NCBI GenBank assembly: GCA_025766275.1
Contig: JAFKAC010000065.1
Location: 186,001-250,000, forward strand
Direction: 5' to 3'
Source of the DNA: Lactarius indigo
Lineage: Eukaryota; Basidiomycota; Agaricomycetes; Russulales; Russulaceae
DNA: 64,000 nucleotides
In this document: one piece after another, positions 22,541-34,857 of the stretch
Numbering within the stretch: position 1 is the first letter of the stretch
Layout: every line of letters begins with the position of its first letter
Program-made: the position numbers and the translations under genes
Notes under the pieces: generated by a model
The model's database searches: none
Seen by the model: the letters and a program-made list of their open reading frames with translations, nothing else
Told to the model about the DNA's origin: nothing

Positions 22541-24385
22541 CCGCCTAACCTTGCGCCCGACAACGCACCACATGGTACATACAGTACAGTTGGCCGCGCT
22601 TACCGATGCTCCTCACTCAGGCTTCCTCTCCCCCATCCGAGGTGTTATGGCAAGAAACCCGGCCCACCCATCCATTACCCCACCGTCCACTCCTTGACCA
22701 TCGCGTCACAGGACTTCAGTCTCACCTCGCCACACTCCGGGGATGGGCGTGCTGACCGGCGCCCAAGCGCTCAACCAACAAGCTCCAATGCAGCGCCACC
22801 TTTCACTGATTTCGAACTCACAAGGTGAACTTTCTTCCCGTAACCCACAGTCAGATTTTCCCCCTACCTCTCTATCAGTTCCTCCCTCCCTTCGACCTGC
22901 CTTTTACTGACTCTACTTAGCGGATTCTATCGATCGGTGATCTGAGAAATTTCATCACGATAGCCACGACCGCAATCTTCTCAGGTGGTCCTCTCTAGGA
23001 AGAGGCGAATTCCATTGAGCAATGTAAGCTCGATACCCCTCCCTTTCGTCCCGACGATCTCACCTGGTCACTTTCCCCAGGGTTCGAGGTTCTCTCCGGA
23101 GCTCTCCAAAGCAGAGCACACAGCCGCTCACTACAGTCTTTTACGACATTCTACCTACCCAAGTCGAGATCGGCTTCTTCATCACCGACCTGCAACAGAT
23201 GGCCAGGGTTGACCCCATGGCTGTTCTTCCGAACTCGACTGTCGGAGGTTCTTTACAGAGCTAAATAGAAGCCAAACAAGTCTCAAGAGTGTCGCCCGGA
23301 CTCGGGTCTACCATACCCGGTTTACCTTCTCACATCTTCAACGCCAGTACCAAACCAAACCGCTTGGCTTCAACTCAACCCTGTCTTTCCTATCTCCAAA
23401 TACCGCCAATACTCCCAGCAATCCAAGCGATGCTGCTGTGACCCTCGCCCAACAACGTGCCAGAATGAAGCCACTGGCGACGCCGTGCACCAAAGTTTTG
23501 CGCCAGCGTTCGCCTTGAGCACAAGAGAGCGCAGCACTTGGGCTGGAGTTCTCGACCAGGTCGCGGAGCGGGGAAACTTCCCCGTGCAATATATATCCGT
23601 CGAGCTTTGACTTCCACATAGTAGTACTGACTTTTCCGAACTCTCCACTGGCTCCGCTTTCGGTTCTCCATTTCCAGCGGTTTCGACAAGCTCCCCTCCG
23701 TCATCAACGACAGCAGTGCGAGCATGGTGAACACAGCTATGTTCCAGAAGACGTCTTCCGCCAACAACAGTCAAACAGACGACCATTCCGCTGCCAAGTC
23801 GAATGACTTATACGCCGGCGGTAATGTCCCCCGCCTCGACCCTCGATGATCCCAACAAGCTCCGCCCGCTCTCAAAGGGTCACGTACACGATCACTGGCA
23901 CGGCAGCGGTTCCACCCGCCATTGATAACGGCGTGGACGGCAACAGTGGCAACCTTATTTAAGGTGGCCTGCGCAATAGCGGCGGTACTCGGTCTGGTGC
24001 GTAAAGTCTCGCTCTCCCGAAGACATCGGGCCCTTTATGCTGAAGTGACGACGGTAGTCACACGATGGCTACGGCACATCAGCAAGTCGCACTGGCGGGG
24101 CCTTAAGAGGACGTCGGCGGGTCCAACGTGGACTAGATTCTCCAGCGTCGATGGGGATGGAAAAGTTCAAAGATCAGTATGCTCAACTCGCGTAGCTTTA
24201 TGATTTAAACCCTAAGGTAGCCCCGCAGGGAACAGTGGAACACAGAAGGACGAGGAATATTTCAAACTGGTCGTCAGAATGAAGATTGGTATCGATGAAC
24301 CAACTTTGCCTCCCTCCTCTCCCGCCACTGTCGTCTGGCGGACCTGTATCGGCAGCACCGGGCTCGCCTATTTTGTTTTGTTTGT
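22541..24385 (+). pseudogene. VTS1-like pseudogene, copy 4
   Basis: A first-exon-like segment at 22560-22830 ends at a GT after 'ctcacaag', as in the other copies. The N-terminal segment at 23100-23230 reads as LSKAEHTAAHYSLL..FFITDLQQMAR. A linker segment is at 23320-23800. The C-terminal tail (LSGGPVSAAPGS) is at 24325-24372. The SAM core is lost, leaving only a scrap around 24215-24290. Several frameshifts separate the pieces. It converges on F-box gene 4. Confidence 0.65.
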
Positions 24386-25116
24386 TTTGCAAGCTACAAG
24401 ACAGCATCCCACTCTCTCCGTCTCTTAGCCCTTTTAGCGTCTCAGGACTTATGATTCCTATCTATCTATTTATTTTTTGTGCGAAATGTCGGGAGCGGCG
24501 GGGGCATTTTCTCTTTTATCTTAAATTCCTTCAAACCTCAATACGAACCTCGAGGAGTTGCCGTTCACACATAGGGTGTATGGTATTTGTATCCTCAGTG
24601 CCTGCACTCCTTCTCTTCGCTTTCCATGGTATCTGGGTGACTTTAGACTATGAAGGATACACTAGTATTTTATGCATCGCTTCTGATCAAAATTGTTTTT
24701 TATTTTCTACGCGATAGTTGCCTGAGGTATCGCTGGGGTAATACATATTTCAAGCCTTACAGCGGCGTACCTCCGAATCGGGATTCGAATCGACCCTTGT
24801 CGTGTGCAGTAATTTACAGTTCAGACGTGTCATGTGCATAATTGGCGATCGCTCAATATTACCGTCTCGTACACACCACGCGTAACAACAGAACCGTCTG
24901 CATACTCTGTCTGCGTATTTGTATCATCCCCCAGATAAACCAACAAAACGAAAGGACAAAATGAAGGAAATTGCTGTTCGTAGACTGTGTTATCACGTGT
25001 CTTAGGGGAACCGGGCAGATCGTGGCGACTGTAGGAAGGATCCGGCGAGGATGGATGAGGTGTCCTCAGGCCACGTTGGAATCTCGTCGGATGTCGGAAT
25101 CCATAGCTATAGGGAG
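24386..25116. other. Conserved convergent 3' flank block (unit 4)
   Basis: This is an uninterrupted copy of the block, closest to unit 1, and shows the ancestral state of the unit-1 LINE target. No gene is supported. Confidence 0.5.
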
Positions 25117-28100
25117 TTATAGGATGTACGGCTCCACGGCCATGGTGGAAGGTGCGACGGTGTCTGGCGCGTGCAGAAAACTGTGTCGTTTAACGAGACT
25201 GTCAAGTTGGAGAGGTGTCAACGAGTTCCAAATGCGTGAGTCTCCGCGCTGGACTTCAGGGTGCCAGCCTTCGAGGTGTTCTCGGAACGATTCGTCTTGT
25301 CCCTCCGAGAGCTCGAAGCCTCTGCAATACGAGCACAAGATTTGATATCCATGCTCGTCCACAAGGTGAAGATTGAGTCCTTTCTGCCCTCTGAAGGCTC
25401 TGAAACTGGCGTGACAGATGTGGCACTGGTCGAATGGCACATTAACTTGGACGGGATGGCCTGAGCGCGTTCGCAAGGTGACAAATGATAGTAGAGCGTT
25501 TATCGATGGCTCGTTCATAGCCAGGGAATCCTCTATACGGAGGTGACGTAAGGAAGGGAGCACAGCTGCGCGCCCCCCATCGACTAGATCCATAGCACAC
25601 AAGACAGCGGTTTCAAGTCCGGCAGCCAGCCGAAAGTCTGTTGCGCCGCCGAATGCGCGGATGAGTTCCAGCCATTCATCTTGTTTGTCATCCACGTCAT
25701 CCTGCCAACTTGACCATTGGGTTGCAGTGATGCGTATCTTTTTTACATGGAATAGGAATGGGGAAAATTGGTGACAAACTCGAGCCATGGAGGACAACTG
25801 GTGGTCTAACTCCTCGCATATTATTTGTAACCGAAGAGGTGTACAAGTTCCCGAGCCAGTAAACGAGATGAAGATAGCTTGCGCGGAAATTTGAACCTCT
25901 GCTTGACTGAGTGACGTCTGCATTTCTATCCGCTCGATAAATCGGCCAAGTTCAGAAGCGTCCGTTGTCGGTTGGCTAAAGGTGATATCAATATCTCTGA
26001 GACCAGGTGCATCGACCCTAGCCACGAGGTTGTCCAAGTACTCGCCAGTTCCAATATATTTGAGGCACCGAAGAGCAGGGAGGACAAGGCGCTCACCCGA
26101 CTGTGGGGGAACGTTTCCGCGGGGGTTGGAGGAAAGGAAATGGAGCGAAAGTGTTCGAAGTTGAGTCATCCCGGACAAGGCATCAGCGAACGTTGCTGGA
26201 GAAAAACCCACGTCACTTGGAATTTCGTGAAGCTGAATCTCTACAAGGCCCTTGGAGGACGAAAGTAGCTGCGGTAATGAGGGAAAGGCAATCCGAGTCA
26301 AGTGGAGAGTACGCAGGCGAGTGCCCCACCGAAACGTGCTGGGGAGTTGCACGGTATCTCGGGACAGAAGGATAAGCTCCTCCAGTTCCGAAAGTGGCTC
26401 AGAGATGGCGGAAAGCTTTCCAAGGAGCGAGATGGTGATGGTCAGGTGGATGGAGCTAACTCGACCAGATTGCTTTAATGCGGCAATGATATTGTCACCG
26501 TCCCCCGGAGCCGGCGGACAGAGACTGGGAACCCCTCCGTACTGTACCACGATAGGCAGCGCTGGCCAACAATCTAGGGCCTTCAAAACGGGTGTTCCTG
26601 GCGTAAAGTAGAGTCGAAGACTTAGGTCCAGAGGTGACATATGCACGATCTGTCGCCATCTTTGGCACACGTGCGTGAGCGTAGGCCAAATTTGAGGAGC
26701 GACATCCAGGTAATAACGAAATACGTTGAGGAGGACATCGTCAGATAGCATCTCAATTGTCCCCTGCTGAAGAAGAGGTCCTATTCCAAATGAGTCAGCG
26801 AATAGTAGTGGTGACACTAGGCGTAAGTTGCACCTGTTCCACTGGCACGTGGTTCATTGACTTGGTATAGTTGTTCATATTCCACTGGTATACAATAACC
26901 AGAGAGCCGGCGTGAAATCATGAATAATACTACGGCCTCCCTCAAAGGCGCATAAAGTGGCCAAGGCTGTGGTATGTAGAGCTTTTCCAGGGCAGGTAGC
27001 ACAGTTTCGCGCCGACTGTCCGGTAGTTTCAAGGCATGCACGATGTACGTCGAGAGGTTCCCGGCAACATGAAGCTGCTTTATTCCCTTGAATGAGTTGA
27101 TAAGCTCAAGCCATCGTCTACTACTACCCTCCCATCTTGGTCGTCGCGTCGCGCTGATGCGTAGATCTTCCACACTGAAAAGGAAAGCGGAAAAATGGAC
27201 ACCGACTTGAACCATGAAGGACAGCTGCACACTTAATGCCTCGGATAACAATCCTAATTGAAAGCGCGGTGTAGCTCCTGGCCCAGGCCGTATCAAAGAG
27301 ATAGAGATGGCACTCTGAGAAGATACAATATGCGCCTGGCGGTGTGACTTGTGCATTTCCATGCGATCAATGAATTTGTACAGTTTTGAATCATCAAAGA
27401 AAAGACCATCTAAGAGGGTGATTCCGACATCTGCAAGACGAGGAGCATCCATTGTGGCCACAAGGACAAGGCCTTCCAAATACTTGAATGGTCCTCTAAA
27501 ATTAAAGCGGGTAAGAGAAGGAAGAACAACGCGTTCCCTAGCCGGTGGTGGTGGGGAAGGGTAAACGGTGGTGGGGAGGAAATGAAGGGAAAGTGATTGA
27601 AGCTGGATCATCCCGGACAAGACATCCGCGAGCACTTCTGGTGCTAGATACGAAGGATAGAGAACTTCATGAAGCTGAAGGTCTACAAGATTTGTGGAAG
27701 AATAAAGGAGCCGAAGGAGTGCGGGAAAGGCGATCCTGGTCGAGCTGAGACAACGAAGACGCGGGCCCCACCGAAAAGTGCTGGGCAGGGTTGGCCGCAC
27801 ACCATCGTGAGACAGAAGAACAAGGTCTTTCAGTTCCGAAAAGGGCCTCTTGATTGCAGATAACTTCTCAAGGAGCGAGCTTGTGACGGTGAGGCTGATA
27901 GAAACAACACGATCAGATTGCTGAAGTGCGGTCACGATACCGTCGTCGTCCTCAGGAGCTGGCGAATCGAGTGCTAGAGATCCCCCGTACTCCACGGTGA
28001 TAGGCAAGGCGGGCCGGGTATCTAGGACCTTCTGAACTGGGGTTCCGTGGGTAAAGTGGAGTCGAAAAGACGCAAATACGATATTTCGCCATCTGCGACA

Positions 28101-28408
28101 AATATGCGCAAGCCTGGGCCAAAATGGGGAGTCATCCAGATAATGACAAAATATCATCAAAAGAACTTGGTCTGAAAGCTTCTCGATCGTCACTTGTTGA
28201 GGAAGGGAAAGGTTAACGAGTGGCGCAGCAATTAACGGAAGATGTACCCATTCGCTTTGTGCCGTACTAGGAACCTGAGGCAACTTGGGGGTTTGTTTAT
28301 AATATAAAAACCACGGCAATATGAGTTGGGCAAATCTATTGGGAGATCTTGACTGTCACCTCCAGCTGTGGCATGATGATGCTAGAGCAGTTACCTTAGC
28401 GAGTGCAT
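25117..28408 (-). CDS. Double F-box/LRR protein with C-terminal zinc fingers; intron 2 read through (F-box gene 4)
   Basis: Model join(25117..26780, 26834..28335, 28395..28408) on the minus strand gives 3180 nt, or 1059 aa, with no internal stop. Exon 1 is 14 bp (MHSL + 2 nt); introns are 53 and 59 bp. The leader resembles gene 1 (RFAQLILPWFLYYKQ...). About 10 nt found in gene 1 just before the intron-2 donor are missing here. This places the intron-2 sequence in frame, encoding WVHLPLIAAPLVNLSLPQQ directly before F-box 1 at about residue 52 (VTIEKLSDQVLLMIFCHYL..ICRRWRN). F-box 2 is at about 508-555 (TIEMLSDDVLLNVFRYYL..CQRWRQIVH). The paired finger is CHIC..H..H / CSYC..H..H. It keeps the full C-terminal tail that gene 1 has lost. 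Confidence 0.84.
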
Positions 28409-28850
28409 GAGGGGAGAATGAACGAGGCGGCTATCGCTTGTGTACCCCCCATACCCATTAATATTATGTAGAACACGAAAACGTAGGAAAGCCACACCGT
28501 CCAGTCGGCCGAACAAGGTTTAGGGGTGAAGCTTACTCGAGGCATACATACAGCGCTGGATACAGCAGCGTGATGGCGTTCCATCTGCATTACTAATTTA
28601 CTTTGGCCTTGATAACTCTGTGGACGTCATGCAGTGCCAGTCGTCCGAAAATGGACTTATCACTGGCGACCCCGGGCCATTCAAGGTGGCCACCGTTAGT
28701 TCCTTGTGCTGAGCCAACCCCACTGCACGGAAGAGCCTTTTGAAGCGCGCTAGCTTTGAAGACGAGCGGACGCCGACCGTTCGCCGCGTGTTGTGTGCAT
28801 CCATCATGTTTGTCCATCATGTATGATTTAGCATGTGGCTGATGTGTTGC
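28409..28850. other. Divergent 5' region of F-box gene 4
   Basis: It matches 6120-6560 upstream of gene 1 closely enough to align by eye, in line with the two genes being sister copies. No gene is seen. Confidence 0.4.
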
Positions 28851-29344
28851 TCAGTCGGATATGTCCGAGACCCCTTCACCTTTTTCTTCGCACCGGACGT
28901 TCTCACCGCTACAAAGCAAACTGCACTCAGAGTCTCAGACTGCTCTCCTTCAGGAAGGAACGGCCGCTTCCCCTCTCAATTTTGATCTCAAAGGATGTAC
29001 TCGTGCCAAACATACTCAGTGCAGTCCCTGTAAAATATTCAAACGGCCCACATGATCCCTCTCTCCGGGTTTTCGAGGTTCTCTGTGAAACCGAGCGCGT
29101 GGTTTTTCACGGCCTTATTAACACCTGCACCAACCCGAATCGCCAATCGCTTGCCTTTGATCCCAACTCTTCTTACCTTCCCCGGATACCGGCATCACCT
29201 CCGGAGAGCCGGCCAATGCCGCCGCTATCACTGTGACCCCGAGTCAGCCTGACATACAGCACTGGGCACAGCGGTCCGACAGTGGTCCGACGCCGACGCA
29301 TCCCGCCGCACTTGCCGCGGCAACTAAATGCATGACTAAATGCA
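28851..29344 (+). pseudogene. VTS1-like pseudogene fragment, copy 5
   Basis: Short stretches resemble copy 2 (for example 28905-29000 against 6580-6670) and the N-terminal/linker part of the family (29060-29230). No SAM domain is present and the frame is broken. The fragment ends at the left border of the inverted block. Confidence 0.45.
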
Positions 29345-29479
29345 AGTCAAGGCTCGACCCTCTTACTATCTAAACTAACAACGATTACCTCCTTTGTACC
29401 ACCTAGTAATTACTAGTGGTAGCTTGCCTAACCGCCCAACTAGCTGCGAGCTGCGCCGTGATGATCCCTTTCGACGTCC

Positions 29480-30060
29480 CCGGTGATACGTGAAAAGTTG
29501 AGAACATTGCGGTCGTGGCACTCGTGATGAGATCAAAAAAGGTGATACCCACCGGTGTGTCTTCGTAATGATGGAAGTTCTCAAATTACAAGTCGATAGA
29601 ATCCGCTGAGAGTCAGTAAAAGGCGTGTCAAAGGAGAGAAAAACCTGTCAGAGGGGTGCAGGGGAAATCGGACGTGTGGGAAAGCTCACCTCCTGGGGTT
29701 CGAAATTTGAAAGGCAACCCTGTCTAGGGGCTCGTTGTTTGAATGCCCATCACGATGCCAGCCCCAGGAGCGTGGCGATGTAGGACTGATGTTCCGTGAC
29801 TCCACGGTCGAAGGGTGGACAGCGGGGCGATGGACAGGCAGGCCGGGGTTCTTGCCACCGTGGACAGGAGAGGGGAGCTCATGCTCGAGGGTAGCCTGAG
29901 TGAGGAGTATCGGTACTGTATGTGGCATATGGTGCGTTGTTGGGCGGGTTGGGCAGTTCAAGAGAAGCTTGCATGTGGGAAAACAAATGAAATATTTCAC
30001 CCATGCTCAGACCACAGATCCCGTTTTCGGTATGGAGGGAAGGAAAATGCTTGGAAGCCA
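29480..30060 (-). pseudogene. VTS1-like 5' fragment in the inverted block, copy 6
   Basis: On the minus strand, 30000-29695 reads as a first-exon segment (PTTHHMPHTVP...SPTSPRSWG...AFQISNPRR) closely matching 22560-22830. A GTGAGC donor and an AGCGGATTC acceptor region follow at about 29605. The next segment reads ADSIDL then a stop, where related copies keep DRWFE. The rest of the gene is missing. It diverges from F-box gene 5. Confidence 0.55.
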
Positions 30061-30671
30061 AAACTCTACCATAAAATGGGAGAGAAGAGAGGATGGGGGC
30101 ACTTCATAGATTGTGACATCCTTGTGCTTGAGATGCCCCATCAAGAAGTGGAGATGGGAGTGTTTCAGATGGGCACGAGTGCCTGCAAAAACGCTACAAG
30201 GCACGGCGGTGTTGATCCAAAAAAAAAAAAAGGCACGGCAGTGCGGTCATACAACACGTGAATAATCTTACGTTTTCACTGCGTCTTCCTCGCCGTCCGC
30301 TGTGACTCTGAATCTCTGATGCGAGATCTAATGCCCTCAGTACCTGCCTCTCCATTATTTTAGAAGATGTTCTGTCAATACCCGACATAGTACTCATACA
30401 CCTTCAACACAGTTAGCGGTGCACACAGCCTCACGAGAGACGATTGCGGAGTTGCGATTGCTGTGGCGGGACAAGCTGTGTTCTGCACTGCCAATCGGCG
30501 TCTCACTGCTGCATGCGACGTGTGTCACCCAGCCCCAGGCTCAAGATGTCACCTTATTCAGCTGACAACTTGGCAGTGTGATGTTCCCTATATATTTTTT
30601 GATCATGTTCCTAGAACTTAACCTAAGGATGCGCCACGGATAGCTGCCCCATTTATTCTCCCCTCACTGGC
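30061..30671. other. Divergent 5' region of F-box gene 5
   Basis: No gene is seen. The segment holds the micro-insertion at 30212-30229. The conserved F-box upstream motif (reversed orientation, 'gctgccccatttattctcccctca') lies immediately before the first exon. Confidence 0.45.
30212..30229 (+). mobile_element. Minimal LINE insertion: 3' terminus plus poly(A) only
   Basis: The insert is TTGATCC followed by about 11 A. It sits between near-identical 14-bp direct repeats (AAGGCACGGCGGTG at 30198-30211, AAGGCACGGCAGTG at 30230-30243). The same TTGATCC-poly(A) terminus ends the 563-bp LINE at 2308. This is best read as an extreme 5'-truncated copy with its target-site duplication. Confidence 0.65.
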
Positions 30672-33600
30672 ATGCACCTTCTAAAGTAAGCTAATCTGGC
30701 GTCTTCGCTTCTGCTGAACGTAGTCAATATCACAGATATCTCAAAACACGTGCTCGTGTCCAACATGTACCTTCGCTGCCCCAACCCGTTTTGACACTAA
30801 GCGAATTCCCTGCTGGTGGAAGAGGTGCATCTCCCGCAAATACCTGCGCCTCTAGCTAAAAAAATTTCATTTTCTCAAGAAGTCACGATCGGGGCGCTTT
30901 CCGATACTGCGCTTTTGAAAATATTTTGCTATTATCTCGATATCTCTCCACGACATTGGCCCACGCTTGTGCACATATGTCGCAGATGGCGACGTATCGT
31001 ATTTGCATCTCAGCAAGTTCTACGCCTCCGACTATCATGTACCCACGGGACGCCTGTGTTGAAGACTCTACACTGCTGGCCCGCCATACCTATCGTCGTG
31101 CAGTATGGAGGATCTCTAGAGCTCGCTCCCCCAGCTCCCAAGGAAGAGGACAATGTCATGGCCGCACTTAAGCAGTCTGGTCGTGTTAGTTCCATCAGCC
31201 TCACCGTCACAAGCTCGCTTCTGGAAAAGTTATCCTCAATCAAGAGGCCTTTTTCGGAACTCGAAGACCTCATCCTTCTGTCTCGAGATGGCATGCGCCT
31301 GACCTTTCCCAGCAGTTTTCGGTGGGGCCCACGCCTTCGTCGTCTCCATTTAACTAGGATCGGGATTCCCGCACTCTTTCAGCTCCTCGGATCTTCCACG
31401 AATCTCGTGGACCTTCAGCTTCGCGAAGTTTTCGATTCTTGGCAGTTCTCGCCAGAAGCGCTCACGGATGCCTTGTCCGGGATGGCCCAGCTCCAGTCGC
31501 TTTCGCTCCATTTCCTCTCTACCACTAATTACCGTTTCCTACGCTCACAGTTCTTGGGACGCCGTGCTATTCTTCCTGTCCTTAACCGCCTTGACTTTCG
31601 AGGAATTCCCCTGTACTTGGAACGCCTTGTGGCCAGAATCGATGCTCCTCGTCTCGAAGACATCGAACTCACATTATTAAATGAAATCACCATCGGTTTT
31701 CCAACACTTCTCGAATTCATCGATCGGATAGAAGTGCACAAGTCACACCGTCAAGCACACATTCTATCTTCTGACCGCGCCATCTACATCTCCTTGACAC
31801 AGCCAGGAGCTCCCTCTTGTCTTAAATTGCGATTATTTTGCGAGCCATCGAGCGAACAAATATCATCCATGACACGAGTCTGCGCTTATCTTTCCGATTG
31901 CCTTTTCAATGTGGACGATCTACGCATCAGTACGACACGGCCATCAGGGCCGGCGGATAGCGATTATGGTGGATGGCGTGACCTTCTCGACTCATTCACA
32001 GGCGTCAAATGGTTTCATCTCGACTGGGATCACTCGTCAAACATCGTGCGTGATCTGCAACAACCTGACGTGGGGTACGAAACTATCCTACCTTCCCTGC
32101 ACAAGCTCTATATACCACGGCCTGGGCAACGCCATGCGGCATTGGGGGAGGCATTCATGTCATTTATGATCTCACGCCGGCTCTCTGGCCATCACATTGC
32201 GGTGGAATATGAACGAATATGCCACATAAATGAACTACGTGGAACAGGTACGACATGTTCCCAATGCTGCCACATCACTCGCTAACTCGTTTGGAATAGG
32301 ACCTCTTTCTGAGCATGTAGTAATTGAGGTGCTCTCCGACGACATCCTCCTCGACATATTTCGTCATTGTCTGGATTTCAGTCCGCAAATTTGGCCTACG
32401 CTTGCGTGGGTGTGCCAAAGATGGCGACAAATCGTATTTGCGTCGCCTCTGGGTCTAAATCTTCAACTCTACTGTACGTACGGAAGGCCTGTTTTGAAGA
32501 CTCTGGACTTCTGGCCCGCGGTGCCGATCAACGTAGAGTATGGAGGGGTTCCAAATCTCGATCCGCCGGCTCCCGAGGACGAGGACAATATCATTGCCGC
32601 GCTCAAGCAATATAGTCGCGTCTGCTCCATTAGCCTCACAATCACCAGCTCGCTCCTTAAAAAACTTTCCGTGATATCTGAGCCGTTTTTGGAACTAGAA
32701 GAACTCGTCCTTCTGTCCCAAGGTATCATGCAACTGACCCTCCCCAGCACCTTTCGGTGGGGCCCACGCCTGCATACTCTCCACTCGGCCGGGATTGCGA
32801 TTCCCTCGTTCCCGCAGCTACTTCCACCCTGTCAGCACCTCGTAGATATTCAGCTCCACAGAATTCCTAGTGCTGGGTATTTTTCACCAGAATCGTTCGC
32901 CTCAGCGCTGTCCGGGATGACCCAACTTCGAACACTTTCACTCCATTTCCTTTCCCTCCCTCCCCGCCGAAACTACCTCATCTTGCCTCCGCCATCAGGA
33001 GAACGGATTGTTCTCCCTGCTCTCGTGTCTCTCAAATATCGCGGAACCAGCAAGTACTTGGACAGTCTCGTAGCCAGAATCGACGCATTTGGTCTCAGGG
33101 ATATTGATATCACATTGTTTAGCCAACCCACGACGGACGCTTCGCAACTTGGCCGATTCATTGAGCGCACAGAAATGCAGATGTCGCTCCGCGAAGCAGA
33201 GGTTCAAACGTCTGGACAGGCCATTTCCATCTCCTTTTTCAACTCGAGCACTTCAGCACCTCTTCGATTACAAATATCGTGCAAGCAGTTAGACTGGCAG
33301 TTGTCGTCCATGGCTCAAGTTTGTGACCAAATTTCCACATTACTATTCCGTGTAAACATTCCGCGCATCAAGATGACCCAATCTTCAAGTGGGCAGGATG
33401 ACGTGGACGGCAGACTATGGTTGGAACTTATCCGCACATTCGGCGGCGCAACAGACTTTCGGGTGGCTGACGAACTTACGACAGCCGTCTTGTGTGCTCT
33501 GGGTCTAGTCGATGCGGGGCACGCGATTGTGCTCCCTAACCTGCGTCAGCTTTATATAGAGAATCCTATGGCGATGAATGAGCCATCGTGGGACGGTCTA

Positions 33601-33969
33601 CTGTCATTCATCAATTTACGATCGCGTTCAGGCCACCCCGTACAGGTTAATGTGCCGTTTAACCAGTGTCACATCTGTCATTCCAGTTTCAGAGAGCAGA
33701 GAGGTCTCTATCGTCACCTTGTAGACGAGCATGCACATCGGGTCTTGTGCTCATATTGCGGAGACTTCGAGTGGAAACCGGGACACGACGATCTATTCAA
33801 ACGACACCTCAGAAGAAACCACTATAGAGCCGTGCACAACGACCCACACATTTGGTTCGATTCTTTAACACCTGACCAGTTTGACGGTCTCGTTTCCCGG
33901 CACAGTTACTTGCGCGTACCAGACACCGCCGCACCCTCCACCACGACCACGACGCCACACGCCCAATAG
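30672..33969 (+). CDS. Double F-box/LRR protein with C-terminal zinc fingers (F-box gene 5)
   Basis: Model join(30672..30685, 30724..30824, 30883..32247, 32300..33969) gives 3150 nt, or 1049 aa, open throughout. Introns are 38, 58 and 52 bp; the 38-bp first intron is very short but is bounded GTAAGC...CGTAG. The leader is MHLLNQYHRYLKTRARV... (1-38). F-box 1 is at about 39-82 (VTIGALSDTALLKIFCYYL..ICRRWRR), followed by LRR-like repeats. F-box 2 is at about 498-545 (VVIEVLSDDILLDIFRHCL..CQRWRQIVF), followed by a second LRR-like region. The paired finger (CHIC..H..H, CSYC..H..H) lies near 930-985. The two half-ORFs overlap by 56 bp and the 52-bp intron with a GCTAAC branch motif resolves this. 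It is the only copy on the plus strand, within the inverted block. Confidence 0.86.
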
Positions 33970-34339
33970 CTAGGAACACCGCCGCCTGACGACACCCCCC
34001 CTTCGTCGAATCCTTCGTACCGTCGCTGCGACCCACCACAAGACACGTGATAGCACAGTCTACGGACAGCAATTTCCTTTTATTTTGTCCTCTCTTTTTG
34101 TTTTGTTTCTTCGGGGGGACGTACGCAGAGGATTCTGTATTTGTGCGTTGTATGTACGAGATGACAATATTGAGAGATCGCCAATTATGCATGACGTGTC
34201 CGAACCGTAAATGTATCGCGCCCCGATTCGGAGTTAGAGCTCAAATTAAGTCGTACCCCATGCGACGCTCTCACGAACAAAACCAAAACATTTTTGGTCA
34301 GAAGCGATGCATAAAATATATTCGTATCATACAACCGCT
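33970..34339. other. Conserved 3' flank block, reversed (unit 5)
   Basis: This is the reverse complement of the block found downstream of the other F-box genes (for example 'tcagaagcgatgcataaaatatattcgtatcatac' near 34300). No gene is present. Confidence 0.5.
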
Positions 34340-34857
34340 GCTGTTATCGTGAATGTGACCCTTAGAAGGCCAGCAGAACTTGTCGGGACCGTCGAGGCGC
34401 GGGACATTGCTGCTACCATATAGGTCGTTCAACTTGGCAGCGGCGAGGTCGACAGTTTGACCAGTGTTGTTGTTGTTGGAAGATGTCTCCTGGAACACGA
34501 GCAGGAGCGCCGTGTTCACTATGCTTGCCCTGCTGCCCAGTTGTCACCGACGACGGGGGACAGTTCCGTCGAGACCGCCGACAGCGGCACTGCTACCGGG
34601 GCATGGGGAGCGGAAAGCAGAGCCGGCGGAGAGGCCGGAAAAGTCGGTGCTCTTAGGACGGAATGACCTGGGCTCAACGGATGTCTCTTGAGCAGGGGAG
34701 TTGTCGTAGACTACTACTAGTAAAAAAAAGGGGGCGGACATAATGCGAAGAGAGAGAGCGTGATGCTGCTTTTTTTTTTTTTCAGTTTGCAACAACAACA
34801 ACCAAAAAAGAAAAAAGAAACCAGATTTTTCCTTGATATTACGCGGAGGGTAGTCCA
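34340..34857 (-). pseudogene. VTS1-like 3' fragment in the inverted block
   Basis: On the minus strand, 34660-34345 reads STDFSGLSAGSAFRSPCPG, a break, then a segment with NNNNTGQTVDLAAAKLNDLYGSSNVPRLDGPDKF. Both parallel 37080-37380. Bases 34850-34710 correspond to the C-terminal end and 3' UTR near 38345-38450. The SAM domain between them is missing. The fragment converges on F-box gene 5. Confidence 0.55.

Larger units (their letters stand above)
29345..34857. repeat. Inverted copy of the F-box/VTS1-like unit
   Basis: Within this block all unit features are reversed relative to the rest of the array. 'aactaacaacgattacctcc' near 29370-29395 is the reverse complement of 22195-22220. F-box gene 5 is on the plus strand. 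The 3' flank block at 34050-34340 is reversed. Bases 34710-34850 are the reverse complement of the VTS1-like 3' end at 38345-38450. The right border is near 34857, where sequence in normal orientation (compare 13795-13860) resumes. Breakpoints are approximate. Confidence 0.65.

Noticed and set aside
25117..28319. Each F-box pair annotated as two separate neighbouring genes
   Set aside because: The downstream ORFs have no own promoter space (they overlap or abut), their apparent starts lie inside a canonical 52-53 bp intron, and splicing joins both halves in frame in six of six cases.
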